Assembly (NCBI GenBank): GCA_003415625.1
Contig: PYIU01000003.1
Coordinates: forward strand, 6,262,001 to 6,326,000
DNA: 64,000 bases
Direction: 5' to 3'
From: Aquanectria penicillioides
Taxonomy: Eukaryota > Ascomycota > Sordariomycetes > Hypocreales > Nectriaceae
The notes beneath the pieces were generated by a model that searched no databases, had not been told where the DNA came from, and saw only the letters and a program-made list of their open reading frames with translations. Below are positions 24,348 to 34,600 of this stretch, one piece after another. Each line of letters starts with the position of its first letter. Within the stretch, counting starts at the first letter, position 1. A program made the translations under genes and the position numbers.

Positions 24348-24353
24348 AATAAA
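24348..24353 (+). terminator. Possible polyadenylation signal AATAAA after HAL2
   Basis: AATAAA two bases beyond the HAL2 stop codon. Fungal polyadenylation signals are degenerate, so this is only suggestive; if used it implies a very short 3' untranslated region. Confidence 0.3.
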
Positions 24354-24632
24354 ATGGTTTACGTAGCATAAAGGGATATACCTCATAGAAGGGGTTCTAG
24401 GGAATCACGGGCGAATGGGAGGACCATTGGAATGCGATATTCGAAGGAGAGTGAGAGCCCAAAAAGTATTTTTGTATATGCCATGACAGATAGTACACGT
24501 CTGTACACGAGACTAGAATACACACGCAAAAAGCGTCCCACCAAGTCGGCCCAAGGCCCAACCACACACACATCTGCCAACTGACTGCAAGCCAATGGCC
24601 ACCAAGCGTCCCCGTCCATAGAGAGTTCTGGT

Positions 24633-25593
24633 TTATTTGATCTTCTTCTGCTTCAGCTTGATCGTCTGGTCGTTGATGAAGACACCCTTGCCCTTGTACG
24701 GCTCCGGAGGACGCCACTTACGGACTCGACCGGCGAATGACATGAGGACCTCACGATCGATACCCTCGACCAGAATACGGGTGGGCGAGGGCGTCGTAAC
24801 GGTGACGCCGCGGGGGATACCCTCTTCGACGGGGTGCGTGAAACCAAGCTTGAGGCACAAGAATCGCTGGCCGGGGAATTCCTCTTTGGCGCCACGCTCC
24901 TCAACACTGGCTCGGTAACCAACACCAACGAGCCGAAGGATCGCCGTGTGGCCTTCCGAGACGCCCATGATGTAGTTCTTGAGGTACGCCCACGAGGTGC
25001 CTATTGGAAAAGAGAAGGAGAAGTGATGTCAGTCATCAGGTTCTACTGAAGCAATTGGAAGCAAAAGAGGCCAAAAACTCACCCCACATCTCCTTCTGGG
25101 CCTTGACATCCGAGTCCTCGACGCTCAGGATGGCCTGGCGGTTCTCCCGGTCCTGCTTGACGTTGACAAATTCGGGAACCTCGAGCTCCAATGAACCTGA
25201 GCTCATGGGTTAGCATTATTGTCCTCAATGACCTCGCTCTCGTACGTCGTCCAGTTCATCGCGAAGCTTTTTTGGGGGGGGGCGAGAATTCGTACCAAGG
25301 GGTCCCTTGACGGTAATCAGCTTCTTGTAGATCTTCTTGTACGAAGTCATGTCCTTCTTGGCCTTAGGCTCGCCAATTTCGAGCTCTACACCAGGAGGTA
25401 TCGAGAGAGGAGTCCGTCCCAGCTTCGAAGGTCGTTTCGAGGTCGTCGAGAAGAGAGCGGCCGAGGTCGTGCGAGGCGTCGCAGTTTGCCATGCTGGCAC
25501 GAGGAATCCAGGAAGTGTCACCGGGGCCGATGAGGAGGCCGCAATGGCACGGCCCAATGCCTTCCCTCGACTGGGAACGAACATGGCAGCCAT
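24633..25593 (-). CDS. MRPL6: Mitochondrial large-subunit ribosomal protein uL6m, three exons
   Basis: A structural protein of the mitochondrial 54S ribosomal subunit. Exons (minus strand): 25296-25593, 25083-25196 and 24633-25000, 259 aa, phase-consistent with donors GTACGA and GTGAGT. The N-terminus is a mitochondrial-type presequence: basic, Ala/Ser-rich, with ALFSTTSKRPSKLGRTPL marking the start of the mature region. The L6 fold follows, with VKGPLG near residue 97 and the C-terminal L6 repeat (GFTHPVEEGIP, then VTVTTPSPTRILVEGIDRE, then RKWRPPEPYKGKG). The last block is the signature region of the family. The frame is open to an earlier ATG at 25674, but 25593 (MAAMFVPSRGKALGR) makes the better targeting peptide. 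Confident in family, moderately in start. Confidence 0.9.
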
Positions 25594-26059
25594 TGATTCA
25601 ACCCTACTGTAGGCGCGGGTCAAAAGGTGCGTGTCCATCGTAGGCCAGATCAAGCCGCAGGTCGAAGCTCTCAACTTTTTGACGCTTAGTCATCGTGTCA
25701 CGTGGGCTCCCAACGCAGACATCAGCTCGGGTCACTGTGCCATGGGCGAACATCGAACCACCCAAAAATAAATGTTATAGAACAGTCACTTTGAAAATTA
25801 GCATTAGGATTTACGTTTTTCGAATACTTCGCATGGCCAAGGCGTATGAAACAAGGATCACATATGTGGCACAAATTTGTACTTCTGTTGATTGATTGGT
25901 TTGGTTTCGTCCAGTTACCATACGAACTAGACTGCCAGTGTCGAGGATATCTAAACCCCTGTCATGAATTACAACCACCACCCCGAATAGAATTTGATCA
26001 AGACCAGCTGTGTGTCAAGAAACAAGTCTTCCATGAGAATAAAAGTCTTGGGTATGCAC
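25594..26059. other. Intergenic region between tandem genes uL6m and beta-tubulin
   Basis: About 470 bp that must hold the uL6m promoter and the beta-tubulin 3' untranslated region, both genes being on the minus strand. No coding frame is supportable. Confidence 0.45.
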
Positions 26060-27772
26060 TTATTCCTCCTCGGGAAGAACGTCCTCCTCGTACTCCTCTT
26101 CTTCCTCATCAATACCAGCGTCCTGGTATTGCTGGTACTCGGAGACGAGATCGTTCATGTTGGACTCAGCCTCAGTGAACTCCATCTCGTCCATACCCTC
26201 ACCAGTGTACCAATGCAAGAAAGCCTTGCGACGGAACATGGCAGTGAACTGCTCGCCAACACGCTTGAAGAGCTCCTGGATAGAGGTGGAGTTTCCGATG
26301 AAGGTGGAGGACATGGAAAGACCACGAGGGGGAATGGCGCAGAGAGCAGTCTGGATGTTGTTGGGGATCCACTCGACGAAGTAAGAAGAGTTCTTGTTCT
26401 GGACGTTGCGCATCTGGTCCTCGACCTCCTTCATGGCGACCTTACCACGGCTAGAAGAAAAGAAGAAGTTAGAAAATACATCTTGATATTGCACAGATTG
26501 CTTGGAAACTTACAAAATGGCAGAACAGGTCAGGTAGCGACCGTTGCGGAAGTCCGAGGCAGCCATCATGTTCTTGGGGTCGAACATCTGTTGGGTAAGC
26601 TCGGGAACGCTGACAGCGCGGAAAGAGTATGCACCACGGCTGGTCAGGGGGGCGAAGCCGATCATGAAGAAGTGCAGACGTGGGAAAGGCACCATGTTGA
26701 CGGCTAGCTTTCGGAGATCAGAATTCAGCTGACCAGGGAATCGAAGGCAGGTGGTGACACCCGACATAACAGCGGAGACCAGGTAGTTCAAGTCGCCATA
26801 AGAGGGGTTGGACAGCTTAAGGGTGCGCATGCAAATATCGTAGAGAGCCTCGTTATCAATACAGAAGGTCTCGTCGGAGTTCTCAACCAGCTGGTGGACG
26901 GAGAGGGTGGCGTTGTAGGGCTCAACAACGGTGTCGGAAACCTTGGGGGAGGGGACGACGGAGTAGGTGGACATCATTCGGTCGGGGAACTCCTCGCGGA
27001 TCTTGGAAATGAGCAGAGTACCCATACCGGCACCAGTACCGCCACCAAGGGAGTGGGTGATCTGGAAGCCCTGGAGGCAGTCGCAACCCTCGGCCTCGCG
27101 ACGGACGACATCGAGGACGTTGTCGACAAGCTCAGCACCCTCAGTGTAGTGACCCTTGGCCCAGTTGTTGCCAGCACCGGACTGACCGAAAACGAAGTTG
27201 TCGGGGCGGAAGAGCTGACCGAAGGGGCCGGCGCGGACGGCATCCATGGTACCGGGCTCAAGATCGACGAGGACGGCGCGAGGAACATACTTGTTGCCAG
27301 AAGCCTGTGTGGTGTCAGTCGGTTAGACCTTCTCGACAGAGGGAATGTTAAGGCGGTTTTTGTCACGTACCTCGTTGAAGTAAACGCTCATGCGCTCGAG
27401 CTGGAGCTCGGAGGTGCCGTTGTAGACACCATTGCTGTCGAGGCCGTGCTCGCCAGAGATGGTCTGCCAGAAAGCAGCACCAATTTGGTTACCCTGGCCA
27501 CGTATTGTCAGCGTAGTTCGTCGCGATGGGTTTTTGAGGCGAGGGAAGCACTTACACACTGACCGGTCTGGAGGTGAACCTAGATATGCACAAGAAAGAC
27601 GTCGTCAGCAATCATGTCCTGATATCACATCGTGGTGGCTGCCACGAGTTTTGTTGTTGTTGTCGAGGTGGAAACGGGACGGCGGGGTAGAATCAGGGGT
27701 AGGGCCAGCAACACACGTTGGGGAACCGTGGGCACCGTGAACTAGAGGTAGCAGACTTACAATCTCACGCAT
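26060..27772 (-). CDS. TUB2: Beta-tubulin, five introns-free blocks (MREI micro-exon gene)
   Basis: Beta-tubulin polymerises with alpha-tubulin into microtubules. Exons (minus strand): 27761-27772 (MREI), 27556-27579 (VHLQTGQC), 27371-27493, 26514-27304 and 26060-26450. Together they give 446 aa, the family length. Intron 1 is long (181 bases). The tubulin signature GGGTGAGMG and the T-loops are intact, and the tail ends [15 protein letters not shown]. Counting from Met1, His6, Glu198, Phe200 and Leu240 match the usual benzimidazole-sensitive residues. Codon 167 is TAC (Tyr, 26963-26965) instead of the usual Phe, and codon 165 is TCC (Ser, 26969-26971) instead of the usual Ala. Fusaria and some other fungi have two beta-tubulin genes; which paralogue this is cannot be settled here. 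Identity certain. Confidence 0.97.
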
Positions 27773-27973
27773 GTTGACGATGGTGATGGAATGTAGTGGA
27801 GGATGTGGATGTGGATGGAGGAGAAAGAGTATGCAGGCAAAGGACCTCAAGAGCTGAGCTAGCTTTCAAGACTGAGTGGGTTGGAAGGTGGTAGGACACG
27901 GTTAAGGGGAGTGTTGATTTTTGTTGGAGAGCGGGACGTGAAATTGTTCACCGCTACGGGGCCACAGTGCACT

Positions 27974-28011
27974 GGGGGTCTGACGGGGGGTAGACGGGGG
28001 GTAGACGGGGG
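27974..28011 (+). repeat. Tandem G-tract repeat upstream of beta-tubulin, G-quadruplex-type
   Basis: Four runs of five or six G (27974, 27985, 27996, 28007) spaced evenly every 11 bases, from a near-perfect 11-base unit (TAGACGGGGGG). They sit on the template-sense opposite to transcription, about 200-240 bp upstream of the beta-tubulin ATG, that is, within its probable promoter or leader. Confidence 0.85.
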
Positions 28012-28124
28012 CTAGCAAGCACCAGCGACGGAAGGCGAGGAGGAGGGGCTCACTTTCGCTTGTTTACCGGAGGTGGCCCGTGCATTTGCCTAGAAGGGCA
28101 AGGCGCCAACGCAAGGCACCAGCC

Positions 28125-28154
28125 AGCTCCAACGAGCTCCAACCAGCTCCAACC
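28125..28154 (+). repeat. Three copies of a 10-base repeat (AGCTCCAACC)
   Basis: Units at 28125, 28135 and 28145, the first differing in its last base. It lies about 350-380 bp upstream of the beta-tubulin start. Confidence 0.85.
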
Positions 28155-28275
28155 AAAGTCTGGCCAGAAACACACCATGGGGAAGATTGGACAAGTAAAG
28201 ACCTGAGTTTGGCGACTGACGAGATAATTTCATCGCACAGGCAAACAAGTTCTGCCTTTTGAATCATTTACATTT

Positions 28276-28297
28276 CTCCTCCTCCTCCTCCTCCTCC
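28276..28297 (+). repeat. CTC trinucleotide run
   Basis: About seven CTC units in non-coding DNA, continuing into a pyrimidine-rich stretch. Confidence 0.85.
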
Positions 28298-29290
28298 TTC
28301 TCCTTTTTATCATCGCCTGTCCTCTGTTACTAGCTTGATCTTGTGTTTCTCTGTCAACACAACAAGTGCTCAGGTTTGCAAGCTCCCCATTCGCCCTCTG
28401 GAAATCTGCACATGTCTCTCCCCAGTGTCCCAGAAGAAAATAAAGCCGGGACCACTAGGAGGCCAGCCACGTATTTCCCACTCACTGACGGCCCGGGGCG
28501 CCACGAGAGAGATGCCCCTGCTCACTTGACAGGACACGGCTCAACGCAGTAGGATATTGGACGATCGATATTGGGCATGCTACCGAAGTAAAAGGAGAAA
28601 GTGAGGCGGCAAATTAATGGGCTTGCAAATTTTTTTTATGACTTCAGCACAGGCCGTATTACTATATGTTAGTTTGCATACGACTAGGTGCCATTATATG
28701 GGAGATGCAACGGTATGATTTCATGGTGCTATTCTGCGCGGGCAGAATCGAGGTGGGTACCTAATCCTGTACCTACTAGTACTTCCCTAATTTTTTACCA
28801 TGCAAACACCTTTAACCGTACCTACCTTCCTACAGGCAGGGTTGTAACTGCGCACCATTTTGTAACGACCTATATCTAGTCGCCTACTAAGCTAGCTACG
28901 AACACCCGAATCCCCATATTTATTTAGATAATTTTGTTCAATCACAAAATGCACTGGCTGGGCTGTCAAGTTTGGGAGGGAACTATTTCTCAGATGCCTA
29001 GCTACCCTACATAACACACCCAAACGAGGTGGAGGAGTCGCTAAAGGGGTGAATGAACCACCCGATAGATACCCATTCAGTAAAGTATTTACTCATAGTA
29101 GTTTGCTATCTCTGAATCATCCGAGCCGAGCCTATGTCGACTCCTGTCACGCTGACCTATGCTTGCATTTTCCAACACACCACACAACAAGACATTCACT
29201 AGGTAATAAAAGTGTCATGTGATGCATCAAAGCAACCAGCTTGTTGTATTTTTTGTCTAGCTACTGCGGAGCCAGGGATGTACCCTTTGC

Positions 29291-31644
29291 TTAATGCGCC
29301 TTGACAACACCAGCCGCATTGGCCTGAGCAGTGATTCTCTTCTTGTACGCCTTCACGTCCCCAGGGAACTTCTCGACAGTTCCTCCATCACACACCCAGA
29401 GCGACGTGCATACAGTCTGGAGCATTGTCACGTCGTGAGATACCATCAGCACTCCACCCTGGAACTCGTTCAGAGCCTCCGCAAGGGCGTCCATGGCCTC
29501 GATATCCAAATGGTTAGAAGGTTCGTCCAGCACCAAGATGTGCGGGTTGGTCAGGGCAAGGCAAGCGAAGGCGACGCGAGACTTTTGACCACCAGAAAGC
29601 AGAGCCATCTTTTGCAAACCCGTGGTTCCCGTGATACCAAAGGCACCGAGACGACGTCGGTACTCCTCGTCTGTTCTACCTGGGTAGGTCTTCGACATGA
29701 AGCTCACAGCACTCATGGTGAGGTCAAGAGCATCGACGTGGTGTTGTGCGAAGAAGCCGATACGAAGACGAGGATGTTGAGTGATCAAACCAGACGAAGG
29801 ATCTAGTTTTCCGACCAGGAGCTTAAGAATGGTAGTTTTACCGGCACCGTTGGGTCCCACGATACCAATACGGGAATCCAACTGGACATCCAAGTCGACG
29901 TTCCGCAGCAAAATGTTGTCTTTCGTGTATCCAAAGGTGACCTCGGACATCTGTACGATAGGGGGCGACAACTTCTCGACTTCGGGAAAGGTGAACTTGA
30001 CGTTGTACTCAGCTTCTGGGGGAGTCAATACGGGCATCTTCTCCAACTTTTTGATACGCGACTGGGCTTCCGAGGACTTGGCCGCGTTGTAACGGAACTT
30101 ATCGATGAAGGCCTGCAGATGGGCACGCTGAGCCATCTGGTTCTCGTACTCTCGCTTGGCCACCTTCTTTCGCTCCTCGCGGGTCGCGTAGAAGGAGTCG
30201 AAGTTGGCACCTCGGTAGTAGTCAAGACGTTGTGAATGTTGATGGATGATGTCGGTGGCGACCTCGTTTAGGAATGCTCGATCGTGAGAGACGACCAGAA
30301 CCGTGCTGGGATAGGTTTGCAGGTATTCAGAAAGGAAAGTAATCGAGGGGACGTCCAACATGTTCGACGGTTCGTCCAGAAGTAGCAGATCAGGCTCGCA
30401 GAAGAGAGCTCGGGCCAAGGCCAGACGCATTCTCCAACCACCAGAAAAGGTCTTGGTGGCATGCTGCTGTCTTTCAGCCGAGAAACCAAGACCGGCAAGG
30501 ATACTGGCCGCCCTTGACTCGGCTTTGTCAGACTCCATCTCCGCCAATTTAGCTTGAATGTCGCCGAGCTTGCCATCTTGGGTCTCCCTGTCACGGTCCA
30601 GCTTGGCTGCATCCGCCGAAGTGTCGGCAAGGTTCGCTCGCTGTGACTCTAGTTCCGCCAGGCGTGCCATAATTCCCTTAGTTGCGTTAGATATGTACAT
30701 TGACGAGGGGGGCAAGGGAAATACTCACTTCTTGTTCCCTCAGAAGGACCTTGCGCCAGACATCTGCATCTAGCACGGCTTGCAATGCTGGGGTGTCATC
30801 ACCGGTGATCTACTTGAGTTAGTACATGGGATTCGTAAACGACCAAATTACAACTTACCTCCTGCTCGACGTGAAGAATAGAGATGTGAGTCGGAATAGC
30901 AACCTCTCGCCTAGAGAGTGCACGAAGTAGCGTGGATTTACCAACACCATTGTTACCAACCAAACCATAGCGATGACCGTACGCAAGGGTAAGGTTGGTG
31001 TCTGTGAGGATACGGTTTCCACCAATGGAGACATCGATGCTGTCCAGCTTGATGTCCTTGGTCTTGTTGGCTGAGCCCGCGCCCAACTGAAGAGGGTTGA
31101 CGGCCATGTAGAACTCCTCGTAAGATTGAGTATCCTCGGGTTGCTCCAATAGCCTTGACGCCTCGTACTCGACCGTCTTGAACGTCTTTTTCTGTTGTTT
31201 GGCGGCAATCTTCCTCTCGGCCTTCTCCAGCTTCTTGCGGTCGACCTTGGACTCGACCTTTCTTACATTTGCCGATTCCAGGTCGACACCACCGGTTGCC
31301 ACAGCCAAAGTCGAGGACATGTTGCGCTGAGAACTAACCTGGATGGTGTGGTCGAGACGCTTCACAACAGAGGGGCCTCGTGCTTGGCCGCCATTGGCCT
31401 CGGTGTACTTGTCTACCCATTTCTCCACAAGTTGCTTGATCTTGTCCTCCAACTTTGCATCTACCTCTCCAGAAGCGGACAGGAGAAGCTCGGTGATGGC
31501 GACAGCAGCCTCGTTCAAAGGAGATAATCCAGACGAGTCATCTTCATCGGACCAAGTGGTGGAAGCATGGGTAAGGTAGCCCACCGAGTATTCTGAGATC
31601 ACAGGGTCGATGTTGGGCAAGACAGCTCTGATATCAGCCTCCAT
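29291..31644 (-). CDS. GCN20: GCN20, ABC-F family ATPase, three exons
   Basis: Gcn20 is a cytosolic ABC-F protein that, with Gcn1, works at ribosomes to activate the Gcn2 eIF2-alpha kinase when amino acids are scarce. Exons (minus strand): 30859-31644, 30729-30809 and 29291-30676, about 750 aa, matching the family size. All junctions are in phase 0. The N-terminal Gcn1-binding region is followed by two ABC cassettes. The first has Walker A GLVGNNGVGKST (about 227), signature FSGGWRMRLALARAL (about 366) and Walker B PDLLLLDEPSNMLD. The second has GIVGPNGAGKTT (about 560), LSGGQKSRVAFA and HILVLDEPSNHLD. The ABC-F linker with basic KREYENQ helices lies between them. There are no membrane segments. 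The frame is open 219 bases upstream of the chosen start, but MEADIRAVLPNIDPVI is the typical N-terminus. Confidence 0.95.
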
Positions 31645-34600
31645 CTTGGGATGTGGCGCAGGGCGGGCTGTAGTGCGGGGATGGGAGAGAGAGCTCGCAG
31701 AAGAGCCAAAAATAGGTGAAGAAGGACCTAGAGAATCAGTGGCGCGATGATCTGAGCTTGCGGTGGGTGTGGCACGATGCGTGGGCGTTTTCACGATTCG
31801 CTCAACGTCGCCTTTTGATGGTTTTGCACTGGCTTTGTGCTGGCTGGCGATGTGCCCCGCCAAGGCTGTGGACTGTGGTGGTTGAATTTTGTGGGTTGCC
31901 GGCCCGCATCGGACCGGTCAGAGGCTGGCGAGGTCGGCGCTTAAGCCCGCCGAGGGCCGATCTTTGGAGGGGGAAGAGGCTCAACTTGCCAATCCGGCCA
32001 TGCTGGCTCATGATGCAAGTATCATTGGCATTGAAATTGGCATAATTCTAATTGTTCTATGAATTGTTCCATGAACTGTTCGGTGGACTGCACTCGCTTG
32101 GCTGTAGTCGTGGCTCAATTGGCGAAGTCTTTGGTACTTTGTCATGTTAACAAACAACACGTCTCGACGAGCTCCATCCTTGCCCATCAATAACAACACG
32201 TCGTTCTACGATCCAGGAATCGAGCACCCTCGAGCATCCCGCGGGTCTCAATCTCCTCCTGCAGTAGTCGCATCTTCGCGACAGCCTCATCGATTGATGA
32301 CCGGGCGTTGCGGGCTTGCGGCAGCAATCATGGTGAGACGTTGTGGCCAGAGGAGACGACGCCAATACGAGTGCAACTGGCGGTGAGGGCCCGAGAATCC
32401 AGGATGATGCTTCCGCAAACTCCAGTTTTCCGTTCCGTGCAGTCCCCAGTCTAAATTAACGGGCATGCATCCATCACCCGATTTCTTCCCCGTGACATCC
32501 AGATATACAATCAGCAGCGGGAGATATTCCCACATGTCCCAACCAAGATGCTGCAGACGCGGCCCTGCATCTCAGGGTTCGCCTGTTCGCAGCCGCCGTG
32601 GAGAATTTCATCCCGTCGCCAGAGCCAATCCGTTGTTCATGAGCCGTTGGGTGCTGATGAGTGTGCTTTTTGGCCCTGTCCATGAACAAGCCCCTCGGAA
32701 TGCACGCACAACGTCCTCTTACGCTTATCACGTCTTGATGTAGCCCATGGACCATGGGATTGGGCCATTTGGATCAGCCATAATGATGAGATGCGATGCC
32801 ACAAATGCAGGCTGGCTGCGCGTTTTCAGTAACTTCTCAGCTTGGGTGCGACGGACCAATCATAGACTACCAACCCTAAATACACATGCACCATTGCGAC
32901 GCGCGACGACGCGTGTCGCGCTCAGCTGCCCAACTTTGAATGTTTTTTTTCCTTTCCCATTGACTGCGCCGCAAGACTACCTCTGGTAGCTTTTCGCTTC
33001 GCTTCGTCTCCCGGCTCGTGCATTTGCATCCGCATTTGCTGGGATCTGCAGTCCGATAACAGATGCAAACCATACTGCACAGCACTGGCTCTGCACAACA
33101 CTGCATTGGAGATCCACCGCTTTGTGTGCATTACGGAGATCGGTGCAAAGTCAGCTTGGTAGGGTTATTCTGCACGACAGAGGCCCCGGGCCGCTCTCGG
33201 ACTTGCAAGCTCCAGGTTGGTCCTCATCCAGCCGAGCCAATGCTTGATGCTGCCCTGGCCGATGTCTGAGCCTGCCGTCTGCTCCTCTCCCCACTGTACC
33301 AGGGGGCCTGAAACAAACATCGTCCCTGTGTCTCACGTCGTCGTTTGCTTTCTTTCTGCCCTCAGATGGCTGCCGACCTAAAAGCGAGCGCCTTCACACG
33401 GGCTTTCGCCAACGCCGCTAAGGGCACGCGATGGTCTTCACACGTCATCTCTGGCGTTGACAAAGGCCTCTCCACTTGGCGGCGTGTTGTGGTCGCGCTA
33501 CCGATAGTTTGGCCCAAGTCTGGGACGAAGCGAGTGCCATAATTGGCAAGATGATCAGGTTATCTCCGGTCTAGATTCTTAGCAAAAACCACTGATCTCA
33601 GCTCGGTGAGACGTTTTTCAATTGTTAGCTCGGGCTGGGTCCCCCGACAATCCCCCGATATCGTCTGGGGAATTAACTTTCAGGGTAACAGGACGAGAAA
33701 TAGTCTGCTTCGGATCTAGGCTTGCATGTTCCATCCTGGAGACTCGCAGAGAGGGCTGCGCTCCTCTGTCATGCATTGCTGTGTTCGCATTGTCGGGAGC
33801 CGCATGCCCCAAACGTAGCCTTCGGCGACATGTTGCATCGTGCCGGAGGAGCTCTGCACTGCTATTGAAACGACATCCATGAGGATTGTCCATATACCTC
33901 ACCATCAATAATCGAAATCAAACCAAGCCTGTTTGCGGGGAAGCTCAAATCACGCTCACACAAACTAGCGAAACCGCCAAGGAGCCTCAAACTGCCGAGT
34001 TGCCACCTCGCACCGAAGACTTGGGGAGGGGGCGTCGTTGGCGGTAGGCTCGCTCGATGCCCGGGCAAATAGTTCCAGCCCAGTCCCGTGGTGGGATCTC
34101 GACAAGCATCCCATGGCATTTAAGTTTACGACTATTACTAGAAAAGCAGCTCGCACATTGCGTCAGCTGCGATCCGTGAGCACTAGACGCGTCCATTGCT
34201 ATCTCCAACTGACGTTCAATGGGACATCAGTAGCAAGTGGAAATTGGAAAGGTTGGGCAATTGGCCTGCTTGCATGTTGGTTGGTAGGCTGGCCTCAGAG
34301 TCTCTCGTTGGGTTCCGCATCGAATAGGTGATCCGGAGAGTTTGCTGACAGGGAACGTCATGGAGGCGACGAGATTTCCTTTTCCGAAACCCACTTGGAT
34401 GGTTCTTGTGGCGAATGACTGGTTCGCATATGTGCGGCTGATTTTTCTCGTTGATGGATATATCCATCCGAGTCTGCGTCGACGCTGCATGGACCAAGGA
34501 ATGACCCAGCACAGACACCTCTCGAGAATGGAGAGGGGATTTCCCCTCCGCTTTTCCATGGCTGCCTTGTTTCAGGTCTGAGTTGAACCGGTCCCTTTGC

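Larger units (their letters stand above)
27773..29290. other. Beta-tubulin upstream region and GCN20 3' region
   Basis: About 1.5 kb with no supportable gene. It should contain the beta-tubulin promoter (reading leftward) and the GCN20 3' end. It holds a G-tract cluster at 27974-28011, a 10-base tandem repeat at 28125-28154 and a CTC triplet run at 28276-28297. Confidence 0.5.

Noticed and set aside
22969..24369. 466-residue open frame antisense to HAL2
   Set aside because: It mirrors the HAL2 coding exon. Strong C/G bias at third codon positions removes stops on the opposite strand. Its low-complexity Gly/Asp/Glu/Val composition has no domain.
26894..27562. 222-residue open frame antisense to beta-tubulin
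   Set aside because: Same artefact of biased third positions in a highly expressed gene; it also crosses tubulin introns.
31645..31863. 73-residue upstream extension of GCN20
   Set aside because: Open by chance; the product from 31644 has the usual family length and N-terminus.
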